The notes: generated from the sequence alone by a model not told the origin. 7,147 bases of DNA from Muribaculaceae bacterium (GCA_017619255.1 JAFZSS010000258.1:1-7147), one strand, 5' to 3'; positions 1-6,511 are shown, numbered from the stretch's first letter. Numbers and translations are program-made.

Positions 1-263
1 AGCATCGAGCGCTCCACATTCACCTCGTCGCCCACCTTGAGCAGGCCCAGATTGCTACGGTCAAGCGTTTCCTGGATGGCGGTCACCGTGTAGGTGCCGT
101 CGCCCGGCAGTTCCACAACCGTGAGGCACACGCCGTTGTGAGAGACGCTCTGGTCAATTTTCAACTCGTCGGTGAAGCTGCACTTGAGCGTGATGTGCAG
201 GTTTCCACCGTCCTTGCGCAAAGCGACGACGCGCGCCGCTTCTTCCACGATTCCTGAAAACAT
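1..263 (-). CDS. ribE: Riboflavin synthase (alpha chain), N-terminal part, cut by the window edge
   Basis: This is the first 87 codons of riboflavin synthase, which dismutates two molecules of 6,7-dimethyl-8-ribityllumazine to riboflavin in the cytoplasm. The start MFSGIVEEAA matches the family's MFTGIVEE opening. SVSHNGVCLTVVE (residues 39-51) matches the conserved lumazine-binding S-V-x-x-x-G-V-C-L-T-V segment. ETLDRSNLG and VNVERSM near the cut end are the end of the first of the two barrel repeats. The complete protein is usually about 200 residues, so more than half lies beyond the left edge. The ATG at 261-263 is chosen because the conserved sequence begins at it directly. No Shine-Dalgarno sequence and no FMN riboswitch core is visible upstream. 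The gene is called ribE in E. coli-style naming and ribC in other schemes. The family call is very secure. Confidence 0.95.
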   Translation of the reverse strand, partial: MFSGIVEEAARVVALRKDGGNLHITLKCSFTDELKIDQSVSHNGVCLTVVELPGDGTYTVTAIQETLDRSNLGLLKVGDEVNVERSM

Positions 264-476
264 ATTGTATCCTTGTATTGTTATCTATAATAATGTGTCA
301 ATGCTAATCATTAAACGAGAAAGGTGTGGCTTTATTGCACATCGCCGATGGTCGCCCCTCGCTAAGCAAATCCCCACCTCCTGATTGGCCAGGGGCGGGG
401 AGCAAGCTGTTTAGAAGTTAAACTATATACTTACAGTCCAGCGGGGTTCGCCCGACGATAAGCCTAAAGCCGATAT
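264..476. other. Spacer between ribE and the phosphofructokinase gene
   Basis: This 213-base spacer separates two minus-strand genes, so it must carry the 3' end of the phosphofructokinase transcript and the leader of ribE. It is AT-rich next to ribE and contains one strong GC-rich hairpin, listed separately. I see no TAnnTTTG box for ribE, no FMN riboswitch core (AGGGTGAAATTCCC type), no tRNA and no convincing small gene. Confidence 0.6.
371..401 (-). terminator. GC-rich hairpin downstream of the phosphofructokinase gene; candidate terminator or ribE leader element
   Basis: Read on the minus strand, the arms TCCCCGCCCCTG and CAGGAGGTGGGGA pair around a six-base loop. They form about 12 pairs, including one G-U wobble and one bulged A. 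The same position is an A-C mismatch on the plus strand, so the fold suits minus-strand RNA. It sits about 75 bases after the phosphofructokinase stop. Only a short TTTGC follows, not a clean U tract. It may therefore be a weak terminator, an RNA 3'-end stabiliser or part of the ribE leader. Confidence 0.4.
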
Positions 477-2138
477 TTACTCCTTACCGAACTGCTCAAA
501 GAACAGCGTGTAGGAAGTCTTGTCGACCAATTCCTCGGGACCGAAGAACTGGATGGGACCGGGATAGATGTAGCAGGTCTCGAGAGCCCACTGATCGCGG
601 TTCTCAACAAAGTGCTTGAAGGGAGCACCCTCGAGGTCCACCAGCGCCTTGCGGATAACGGGTTTATCCTTACCGGCACGACGCTCAATGTTCATCATCA
701 TTGTGATGGGCACACCGCAGGCCACCCAATCCTGGGCCTTGCGTCCCAGATGCGTAATGGCCGACATGTAACCGGTGGCGCCCACATAGATGAGGTGAGA
801 AGCATTGTAACCCAACGAGTAGCAATAGTCGGCATCAAAGTTGGAGGGGTACGATGCGCGTCCCTCATAGCCGAAGAAGTGGTGCTGTGTCTTGAACTTG
901 ATGGGCTCGATCTCGCCAGCCTCGATGCGCATGTCAAGGACATGAGCCACCATGCGGCTGAGCAGACGCTCAGACTCAATCTGCGACACCATCACATTGC
1001 CGTGCTCGTCACGGTCGAGCGTGAGCTGGCGTGCCACATCATCGGGCAGCGAGTCGTAGATAGCGCGGTTCTCCTCGCTGAGGTGCTCGCGCACGAAGTT
1101 GTTCTGGTCCATGTCGCGCAGGCGGGGGATATCGGGATACTTGGTGAGCATCTCGTTGAGCTCGGCGATGAGTTTCTTCATCGTGGGCACAAACTCGACA
1201 ATACCCTCGGGCACGAGAACCGTACCGTAGTCCATACCCATGTCGTGACGCTTAACCACGATGTCGGCAATTTCCTCGGCAATGTTGTGCAGAGTCATGT
1301 TTCGGGCCTCGACCTCCTCGCTGATGATGCAGTAGTTGGGGCGAGTCTGCAGTGCGCACTCCAGGGCGATATGCGACGCGGAGCGTCCCATCAGCTTCAT
1401 GAAGTGCCAGTATTTCTTGGCAGAGTTACAGTCGCGTGCCACATTACCGATGAGCTCGCTGTAAACCTTGGTGGCGGTGTCAAAACCGAACGAAATCTCG
1501 ATATGCTCGTTCTTGAGGTCACCATCGATGGTCTTGGGAACGCCGATAATCTGCACACCTGCATCGTGAGCCTTGTAATACTCGGCCAGCACGGCGGCAT
1601 TGGTGTTGCTGTCGTCACCGCCGATGATCACCACAGCTGTGATCTTGAGTTCACGCAGAATCTCCAGGCCAGCCTCAAACTGCTCGGGTTTCTCCAGCTT
1701 GGTGCGGCCAGAGCCGATGAGGTCAAAACCACCGGTATTGCGATACTCCTCAATCATGTCGCCGGTGAGCTCGATGTAACGATGCTTTACCAGACCGTTG
1801 GGGCCACCCAAGAAACCATAGAGGCGGCAATACTTGTTCAATGCCTTGATTCCGTCATAGAGGCCACAAATCACATTGTGACCGCCAGGAGCTTGGCCAC
1901 CACTGAGAATCACACCCACATTGAAGGGCTTCTCAGGGGGCATTGCAGAATCGTCGCGCTCAAAGGTCAATTCCGGCATACCGTAGGTGGAAGGGAACAG
2001 CGCCTTGATGGCCTCTTGATCAGCCACCGACTGCGTGGGTTCTCCCTCGATTGCACGCACAGGGCACCTAAGCGTAACAGGCAACTTGGGCCTGTAGGTC
2101 AGCCTCATTTGCTCAAGATAACTCTTATTGTCATTCAT
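477..2138 (-). CDS. pfp: Pyrophosphate-dependent 6-phosphofructokinase (long form)
   Basis: This 553-residue cytoplasmic enzyme reversibly phosphorylates fructose 6-phosphate to the 1,6-bisphosphate using pyrophosphate, a glycolysis step typical of Bacteroidales. SGGQAPGGHN (residues 79-88) is the start of the phosphate-binding core. GGDDSN (173-178) and PKTIDGDL (201-208) carry the Asp and Lys that mark pyrophosphate use; ATP enzymes have Gly at the Asp position and GTIDND. MGRSASH (250-256) contacts the sugar phosphate. The length fits the long plant-like PFP clade of about 550 residues. The frame stays open upstream to an ATG ending at 2288. I chose the ATG at 2136-2138 because the N-terminus MNDNKSYLEQ followed by YRPKLP fits family members, and a promoter box lies at 2191-2198 inside the longer frame. 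It has no obvious link to the sugar operon it diverges from. Confidence 0.96.
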   Translation of the reverse strand: MNDNKSYLEQMRLTYRPKLPVTLRCPVRAIEGEPTQSVADQEAIKALFPSTYGMPELTFERDDSAMPPEKPFNVGVILSGGQAPGGHNVICGLYDGIKALNKYCRLYGFLGGPNGLVKHRYIELTGDMIEEYRNTGGFDLIGSGRTKLEKPEQFEAGLEILRELKITAVVIIGGDDSNTNAAVLAEYYKAHDAGVQIIGVPKTIDGDLKNEHIEISFGFDTATKVYSELIGNVARDCNSAKKYWHFMKLMGRSASHIALECALQTRPNYCIISEEVEARNMTLHNIAEEIADIVVKRHDMGMDYGTVLVPEGIVEFVPTMKKLIAELNEMLTKYPDIPRLRDMDQNNFVREHLSEENRAIYDSLPDDVARQLTLDRDEHGNVMVSQIESERLLSRMVAHVLDMRIEAGEIEPIKFKTQHHFFGYEGRASYPSNFDADYCYSLGYNASHLIYVGATGYMSAITHLGRKAQDWVACGVPITMMMNIERRAGKDKPVIRKALVDLEGAPFKHFVENRDQWALETCYIYPGPIQFFGPEELVDKTSYTLFFEQFGKE

Positions 2139-2190
2139 CTTACTATAGAATTGGTTTGTATAAACAGTTAAACAATCTCTTTTACGCCTG

Positions 2191-2198
2191 CAAAAGTA
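2191..2198 (-). promoter_or_regulatory. Bacteroidota -7 promoter box for pfp
   Basis: The minus strand reads TACTTTTG followed by CA, a full match to the Bacteroidota sigma-ABfr -7 consensus TAnnTTTG. Transcription would begin within about ten bases, giving a leader of roughly 45-50 bases before the ATG at 2138. The -33 element (TTTG) is not clearly visible at the usual 19-21 base spacing. Confidence 0.7.
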
Positions 2199-2232
2199 CT
2201 GTAAATATGTCACGCCCACACTATAAAAACCT

Positions 2233-2246
2233 ATCAAATTTTTGAT
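2233..2246. promoter_or_regulatory. Small palindrome upstream of the pfp promoter, possible operator
   Basis: ATCAAA and TTTGAT form perfect 6-base arms around two T's. The centre lies about 45 bases upstream of the pfp -7 box, where an activator might bind. It is AT-rich and short, so it could be chance. No regulator family is recognised. Confidence 0.25.
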
Positions 2247-2270
2247 TTCCACAGCCCTATTTAGAATTTT

Positions 2271-2383
2271 TGACACTTTCGGCCCCAAAAATGACGATTT
2301 ATAAGCATAAAGGTCCCCGATGTGACACTTTTCAGCCCGTGTTTTCGGCGACTTATGAGCTTTTGCCTAACACCCCAGGGATG
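2271..2383. repeat. Imperfect tandem repeat, two units, in the pfp/rmlA spacer
   Basis: Two units start at 2271 and 2323 with the same TGACACTTT. In both this is followed by C(G/A)GCCC and then by CGA(T/C)TTAT(A/G)AGC, at 2295-2306 and 2349-2360. The segments between are diverged and differ by one or two bases in length. Each unit may end in CCCC...GATG (2315-2322 and 2373-2383), making units of 52 and about 61 bases. It lies upstream of both promoter boxes. It resembles an intergenic repeat family or duplicated regulatory site; its function is unknown. Confidence 0.55.
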
Positions 2384-2446
2384 CTGTTGCAACCGAGTTT
2401 CTTGAAAAAATCGGGGCATGATTGCGGCATTTCACAAAATTCTTTG

Positions 2447-2454
2447 TAATTTCG
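2447..2454 (+). promoter_or_regulatory. Candidate -7 promoter box for the rmlA operon
   Basis: TAATTTCG followed by CA differs from TAnnTTTG at one position. It lies 51 bases before the rmlA ATG, implying a leader of about 40-45 bases. A weak -33 candidate is ATTG at 2421-2424. The leader just before the ATG is A-rich with no Shine-Dalgarno sequence, as usual in this phylum. Confidence 0.5.
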
Positions 2455-2505
2455 CAAGTTAAAACTATAACGCCAACCATTGAAATAAAAACATAACATC
2501 ATCAT

Positions 2506-3399
2506 ATGAAAGGAATTGTACTGGCAGGCGGCTCCGGGACAAGACTGTACCCGGTGACGAAGGGAATCTCCAAGCAGTTGATTCCCATCTATGACAAACC
2601 TATGGTGTACTACCCCATCTCGGTGCTGATGCTCGCCGGCATCCGCGAGATCCTCATCATCTCCACGCCCCAAGACCTGCCCATGTTCCGCAGGTTGCTG
2701 GGCGACGGCAGTGAACTGGGCGTGCGCTTTGAGTTTGCCGAGCAGCCCCGCCCCGAGGGCCTGGCACAAGCGTTTCTCATTGGCGAGGACTTCATTGGCG
2801 ACGACACGGTGTGCCTGGTGCTGGGAGACAACATCTTCTACGGCCAGAGTTTCACCCGCATGCTGATGGATGCCGTCACGCGCACGAGCGAAGAGGACAT
2901 GTGCACCCTGTGGGCCTATGCCGTCAAGGACCCGAACCGCTTCGGGGTGGTTGCCTTTGACGAACAGGGCAACGCCGTCAGCCTGGAGGAAAAGCCCGAA
3001 CATCCCAAGAGCAACTACGCAGTAACGGGGCTCTACTTCTATCCTAACGATGTAGTGAAAATTGCCAAGCACATCAAGCCCAGTGCCCGTGGCGAGCTGG
3101 AAATCACGACCGTGAACCAGGAGTTCCTGGCCCAGGGGCGCGTGCATGTCCAGACGCTGGGCCGCGGCTTTGCCTGGCTGGATACCGGCACGAGCGAGTC
3201 GTTGGCCGATGCCACCAACTTCATCGGCACCATCATCAACATGCAGGGTGTGCAGGTGGCAGCGTTGGAAGAAATCTCCTTCCGCAAGGGTTGGATCACC
3301 AGCGAACAGCTGCTGGCCCTCGCCGAGCCGATGAAGAAGAACCATTACGGTCAATACCTGATAAAACTTGCTCAAAATGGCATACAAAAAGGAAGATAG
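2506..3399 (+). CDS. rmlA: Glucose-1-phosphate thymidylyltransferase
   Basis: This 297-residue cytoplasmic enzyme joins dTTP and glucose 1-phosphate to give dTDP-glucose and pyrophosphate, the entry step to dTDP-deoxysugars. The nucleotide-binding signature [20 protein letters not shown] spans residues 6-25. LGDNIFYG (106-113) has the metal-binding Asp108. EEKP (161-164) and GLYFY (175-179) line the sugar site. WLDTGT (224-229) contains the second metal-binding Asp226. Length and motifs fit the roughly 290-residue RmlA/RfbA family with nothing missing. It is the first gene of a five-gene operon, and its 3' end overlaps the next gene by 23 bases. The partner rmlB is not in the window. The neighbours indicate that the dTDP-glucose goes to an aminodeoxysugar rather than rhamnose, although a shared pool is possible. 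Confidence 0.96.
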   Translation: MKGIVLAGGSGTRLYPVTKGISKQLIPIYDKPMVYYPISVLMLAGIREILIISTPQDLPMFRRLLGDGSELGVRFEFAEQPRPEGLAQAFLIGEDFIGDDTVCLVLGDNIFYGQSFTRMLMDAVTRTSEEDMCTLWAYAVKDPNRFGVVAFDEQGNAVSLEEKPEHPKSNYAVTGLYFYPNDVVKIAKHIKPSARGELEITTVNQEFLAQGRVHVQTLGRGFAWLDTGTSESLADATNFIGTIINMQGVQVAALEEISFRKGWITSEQLLALAEPMKKNHYGQYLIKLAQNGIQKGR

Positions 3400-3802
3400 A
3401 GTTCACTTGATTGACCTGCCCAAGGTCAAAGACCCGCGCGGTAACCTCACCGTCATCGAGAGCGGCATCCATGTGCCGTTCAAGGTGATGCGCAACTACT
3501 GGATCTATGATGTGCCCAGCGGCATGTGGCGTGACGGGCACGCCTTCAAGGAGCAGTGCGAGTTCATTGTCGCCCTGAGCGGCAGCTTTGATGTCGTGGT
3601 CAACGACGGAACGGCCGAGCACACCTATCACCTCGCGCGACCTCAGGTCGGCCTGTACATCCCCAACATGACCTGGCGCCATATCGACAATTTCTCCACC
3701 AACTCGGTGGCGATGGTCCTTTCCAGCACTTGCTACGACCCTGAAGACTATATAGAAGATTTTGAAGACTTTAAAGCCTTGAAAGATGGAAAAGCTGAAT
3801 AG
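3377..3802 (+). CDS. FdtA/WxcM-like sugar 3,4-ketoisomerase paralog 1, HxH site altered
   Basis: This 141-residue cupin belongs to the FdtA/QdtA (WxcM-like) family, which converts dTDP-4-keto-6-deoxyglucose to the 3-keto sugar. Family features are DPRGNL (19-24), [14 protein letters not shown] (34-47), the central SGSFDV strand (68-73), RPQVGLYIP (88-96) and [11 protein letters not shown] near the end. The usual catalytic GxHxH-type segment reads DGHAFKE: His55 is kept but the second His is Phe57. Trp42 also stands where canonical members, as I recall them, have Tyr. It may therefore be inactive alone or act as a partner. The frame could start at TTG 3368, but I prefer ATG 3377. It overlaps rmlA by 23 bases and the next gene by 17, which suggests coupled translation. 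It aligns without gaps to the next protein at about 45% identity. Confidence 0.85.
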   Translation: MAYKKEDRVHLIDLPKVKDPRGNLTVIESGIHVPFKVMRNYWIYDVPSGMWRDGHAFKEQCEFIVALSGSFDVVVNDGTAEHTYHLARPQVGLYIPNMTWRHIDNFSTNSVAMVLSSTCYDPEDYIEDFEDFKALKDGKAE

Positions 3803-4247
3803 TATTGACCGGATAAGGATTCACAACCAATCACATATCAACGACTGCAGGATCATCACCCTCGACCGCCACCATCATGCCAACGGCAACCTCACAGCGG
3901 TGAACAACGGCGCAGACCTGCCCTTTGACATCCAGCGCACCTTTTATATCTATGATGTGCCTGGCGGTGCTGAGCGTGGCGGCCACAGCCATTACACTTG
4001 CCACGAGTTCATCATTGCCATCAGCGGCAGTTTTGATGTCACCATCGACGATGGCAAGGAGCAGCACACTTACACGCTCAACCGTCCCTATCAAGGACTG
4101 CTTGTCGTGCCAGGCATCTGGCGCACCCTACAGAATTTTTCTTCGGGGTCGGTGTGTCTTGCGCTTGCATCGCACCACTATGACGAAGAAGACTATGTGA
4201 GAAATTATGAACAATTCCAGCGCTTGAAACACGCTGGCCAACAATAA
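3786..4247 (+). CDS. FdtA/WxcM-like sugar 3,4-ketoisomerase paralog 2, HxH site intact
   Basis: This 153-residue cupin is homologous to the gene before it, with an extra 12 residues at the N-terminus. It keeps the active-site segment RGGHSHY, with His67 and His69 matching the two His of FdtA-type ketoisomerases, and shares IYDVP (55-59), SGSFDV (80-85) and GIWRTLQNFSS. In place of the N-terminal DxRG.L motif it has HHANGNL (30-36), so the conserved Asp and Arg are gone. By family it should shift the keto group of a dTDP-4-keto-6-deoxy sugar from C4 to C3, making the substrate of the aminotransferase that follows five bases downstream. Whether the product is galacto- (Fuc3N route) or gluco-configured (Qui3N route) cannot be read from the sequence. 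Of the pair, this one looks more likely to be catalytic. Confidence 0.85.
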   Translation: MEKLNSIDRIRIHNQSHINDCRIITLDRHHHANGNLTAVNNGADLPFDIQRTFYIYDVPGGAERGGHSHYTCHEFIIAISGSFDVTIDDGKEQHTYTLNRPYQGLLVVPGIWRTLQNFSSGSVCLALASHHYDEEDYVRNYEQFQRLKHAGQQ

Positions 4248-4252
4248 ACCGG

Positions 4253-5383
4253 ATGGACACCACCAAACGATACCCCTTCCTGGACCTGGCGCTGGCCAAC
4301 GCACCCTACATGGACGAACTCAAGGCTGCAGCATGTGAGGTCATCGAGCGCGGACGCTACCTGCACAGCACACAGACCGAGCTGCTGGAGCAAGAGATTG
4401 CCGCGACCTGTGAGGCCCGCCACTGCGTGAGCGTGAGCAACGGCCTTGACGCCCTGCGCCTCATTTTGCGCGCCTATAAGGAGCTGGGCATCCTGAATGA
4501 CGGTGACGAGGTCATCGTGCCCGCTAACACCTATGTCGCCAGCGTTCTTGCCATCAGCGACAACGGCCTTGTACCCGTGCTGTGTGACCCGCGCGAGGAC
4601 ACCATGAACCTGGACTCCAACCTGCTCGAGTCCCTCATCACGCCCCGCACCCGCGCTATCATGCCCGTGCATCTGTATGGCACACCCTGCTGGGACGAGA
4701 CACTGATGCGCGTGGCCCGCGAGCATGACCTCCGTATCATCGAGGACAATGCTCAAGCCATCGGTGCCCTGAGTGATGTTGCCGGTATGAACGGCACATG
4801 CGTCACAGGAGGATTGGGAGACGCTGCCGGCATCAGCTTCTATCCCACCAAGAACCTGGGAGCCTTGGGCGACGGCGGTGCGGTTGTCACCAACGACGAC
4901 ACTCTTGCTGCCACCGTGCGCGCACTCGCCAACTACGGCTCCGACCGGCGCTACCATAACATCTATCAAGGCTACAACTGCCGTCTCGACGAGATTCAGG
5001 CTGCCATGCTGCGAGTCAAATTACGCCACTTGGACCAAGAGAACGCCACCCGCGCTGCCGTGGCAAGAGCCTATGCCGACCACATCGACAACCCGCGCGT
5101 CAAGGCCCCCGTCATCTTTGACGGCATGAAACAGACTTGGCACCAGTTCGTGGTGCGCGTCGAGGACCGTGATGCCTTCCGAGCCTATCTCGAAGCCAAC
5201 GGCGTGGGCACCGACATCCACTATGCCACCCCTGCTCACAGGCAGCCATGCTACCAGGGTCTGGAGCATGTCGCCCTGCCCATGACCGAGCGCCTCGCCG
5301 ACGAAGTCGTTTCCCTGCCTATCGCCCATCCGATTACCCCCGGCGACGCCATCGCTATCGCCGGCATCATCAACCGCTTCTAA
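4253..5383 (+). CDS. DegT/DnrJ/EryC1/StrS family sugar aminotransferase (FdtB/QdtB-like)
   Basis: This 376-residue PLP enzyme most likely transfers an amino group, usually from glutamate, to the 3-keto carbon of a dTDP-6-deoxyhexose. SNGLDAL (62-68) binds the PLP phosphate. ANTYVAS (91-97) and EDNAQAIGA (164-172) follow, with Asp165 expected to pair with the pyridine nitrogen. SFYPTKNLGALGDGGA (195-210) holds Lys200, the internal aldimine lysine. GYNCRLDEIQAA (240-251) is the conserved substrate and dimer segment. Length is normal for the family. The segment LYGTPCW (141-147) has Thr where many relatives have Gln. It starts five bases after the second ketoisomerase, and this neighbour pair is what points to 3-amination (FdtB or QdtB role) rather than 4-amination. 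The class call is firm; the exact sugar product is inferred from context. Confidence 0.9.
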   Translation: MDTTKRYPFLDLALANAPYMDELKAAACEVIERGRYLHSTQTELLEQEIAATCEARHCVSVSNGLDALRLILRAYKELGILNDGDEVIVPANTYVASVLAISDNGLVPVLCDPREDTMNLDSNLLESLITPRTRAIMPVHLYGTPCWDETLMRVAREHDLRIIEDNAQAIGALSDVAGMNGTCVTGGLGDAAGISFYPTKNLGALGDGGAVVTNDDTLAATVRALANYGSDRRYHNIYQGYNCRLDEIQAAMLRVKLRHLDQENATRAAVARAYADHIDNPRVKAPVIFDGMKQTWHQFVVRVEDRDAFRAYLEANGVGTDIHYATPAHRQPCYQGLEHVALPMTERLADEVVSLPIAHPITPGDAIAIAGIINRF

Positions 5384-5402
5384 CGACAATCACCTGACGG
5401 AT

Positions 5403-6455
5403 ATGCAAGACCGCGGTATAAAACGATTTGTCCTTCGCTGCCTGGTAGCGCTGCTGCCGGTGCTGCTGCTGGTGGCATTTTATATCGTGCGCGACCCGTT
5501 CCATGTGGTCAAGCCTTATAACGGCCAGCAATATGCCACAGGCGACAGCATCACGCTGACCACCAATTGGGGCTTTGTCACCGTCGAATCGTTCAAGCAT
5601 TTCAACCCGCAGGAGCACTACAACTCGTTCATCTTCGGCTCCTCATTGTCGGGTTACTACCGCATTCAGGACTGGCAGCGCCATCTGCCTGAGGGGGCGC
5701 GGCCTTTCCATTTCAACGCCTCACGCGAGACCCTGCAGGGCATGCTTAACAAGATCTATTACCTTGCCCGAAACGATGTGCCCCTCAAAAATGTCTTGAT
5801 CGTGATGGAGGACGAGATGCTCATACGGCAACCGCTGGACAACGATGTGCTCTTTGTGCAGCACCCGCAGACGGCCCGCGAGGTTTCATGGTGGAAGTTC
5901 CACCAACTGTTTTTTAACGCTTACCGCCGTCCCGAGATCGTGGCTTATTTGGTTGCCCCCGGAGCAATGACACAACATGTTCTGGAAAAGGGCTATGCCA
6001 CGACCGACATCCCCGACCGTATCGAGAACATCAATGAGGGCTACTACCGCTGGGCCGACTCGGTAATTGTCGCTAATCCCGACGACTTCTTCACCCCCGA
6101 GCACATTGCCAAGTATCAACGGCCGTTGAAGGAATTGCCCTGCAAGGACAAAATCACGCCTGATGTCGAGCGCATGCTGCGCGAGATGGCTGATGCGCTG
6201 AAAAAGCTGGGCAGCGACTACCAGATCATCATCCCGCCACATTACGGCTATGAAGCCATCGCCAGCAATGACCTCTACATGCTGGAGAGCATCTTCGGCG
6301 AGGACCGTGTGCACGACTACAGCCACGACCCCAAGCTGGGCAGCGACCTGCATTACTACTACGACGACGGCCACCTGATTGCCGCCGAGTGCGCACGGCT
6401 CATGGACAGCGCCTACCATGCCGTAACGCTGCCGTCCCCATTCTTGAAACATTGA
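5403..6455 (+). CDS. Membrane-anchored SGNH-hydrolase-like protein of a glycan locus
   Basis: This is a 350-residue protein of no firmly named family. Basic residues 4-12 precede a hydrophobic helix at about 10-29, an uncleaved anchor or signal that would place the rest outside the cytoplasmic membrane. FIFGSSLSG (77-84 region) resembles block I of SGNH/GDSL hydrolases, with Ser81 as candidate nucleophile. YDDGHLIAAECARLM (320-334) has Asp321 and His324, the DxxH arrangement of block V. IIIPPHYGY may be a middle strand and loop. The layout recalls DltD- or AlgX/AlgJ-like proteins that act on acylated polymers, and similar proteins of unknown function occur in Bacteroidales polysaccharide loci. 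It starts 19 bases after the aminotransferase and ends just before a terminator, so it is the last operon gene. It may remove or transfer acyl groups on the surface glycan; this is inference. Confidence 0.6.
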   Translation: MQDRGIKRFVLRCLVALLPVLLLVAFYIVRDPFHVVKPYNGQQYATGDSITLTTNWGFVTVESFKHFNPQEHYNSFIFGSSLSGYYRIQDWQRHLPEGARPFHFNASRETLQGMLNKIYYLARNDVPLKNVLIVMEDEMLIRQPLDNDVLFVQHPQTAREVSWWKFHQLFFNAYRRPEIVAYLVAPGAMTQHVLEKGYATTDIPDRIENINEGYYRWADSVIVANPDDFFTPEHIAKYQRPLKELPCKDKITPDVERMLREMADALKKLGSDYQIIIPPHYGYEAIASNDLYMLESIFGEDRVHDYSHDPKLGSDLHYYYDDGHLIAAECARLMDSAYHAVTLPSPFLKH

Positions 6456-6462
6456 CATGAAA

Positions 6463-6489
6463 AAAGGGATGCGGCAACCGCACCCCTTT
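6463..6489. terminator. Shared hairpin terminator between convergent genes
   Basis: Arms AAAGGGATGCGG (6463-6474) and CCGCACCCCTTT (6478-6489) close a three-base loop. On the minus strand all 12 positions pair, with one G-U wobble, and six U's follow, giving a strong intrinsic terminator for the LysM gene. On the plus strand the wobble becomes an A-C mismatch and the tail is only TTTATT, so it is weaker for the sugar operon. Confidence 0.8.
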
Positions 6490-6511
6490 ATTGTCAGTTC
6501 TTGACTTGTTG

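Larger units (their letters stand above)
2139..2505. other. Divergent intergenic region between pfp and rmlA
   Basis: This 367-base AT-rich region drives transcription both ways. It holds the pfp promoter box (2191-2198), a small palindrome (2233-2246), an imperfect tandem repeat (2271-2383) and a candidate rmlA promoter box (2447-2454). The open frames running into it from both sides are extensions or shadows of neighbouring genes. I see no RNA gene or separate small protein. Confidence 0.6.

Noticed and set aside
172..384. A 70-codon plus-strand frame across the ribE start
   Set aside because: It overlaps ribE antisense and runs into the spacer; the translation has no recognisable features.
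264..476. FMN riboswitch before riboflavin synthase
   Set aside because: The conserved core sequences and the six-helix junction pattern are not seen on the minus strand.
612..2171. A 519-codon open frame on the plus strand opposite pfp
   Set aside because: It lies almost wholly antisense to a clearly recognised enzyme, its translation is a His/Val/Leu-rich mixture with no motif, and it follows from the codon bias of pfp.
2139..2288. N-terminal extension of the phosphofructokinase by 50 residues
   Set aside because: The extension has no family resemblance, is AT-rich and contains the full-match promoter box at 2191-2198.
2386..2393. GTTGCAAC palindrome upstream of rmlA as an operator
   Set aside because: An 8-base perfect palindrome with no flanking symmetry is easily chance.
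2139..2505. CRISPR array, insertion sequence or tRNA in the divergent spacer
   Set aside because: There are only two diverged units without regular spacers, no terminal inverted repeats, no transposase and no cloverleaf.
2353..3387. A 344-codon minus-strand open frame opposite rmlA
   Set aside because: It is antisense to rmlA, shows no family motif, and its tail runs into the divergent promoter region.
4205..4969. A 254-codon minus-strand frame opposite the aminotransferase
   Set aside because: It is a shadow of a gene with clear PLP-enzyme motifs and has no motif of its own.
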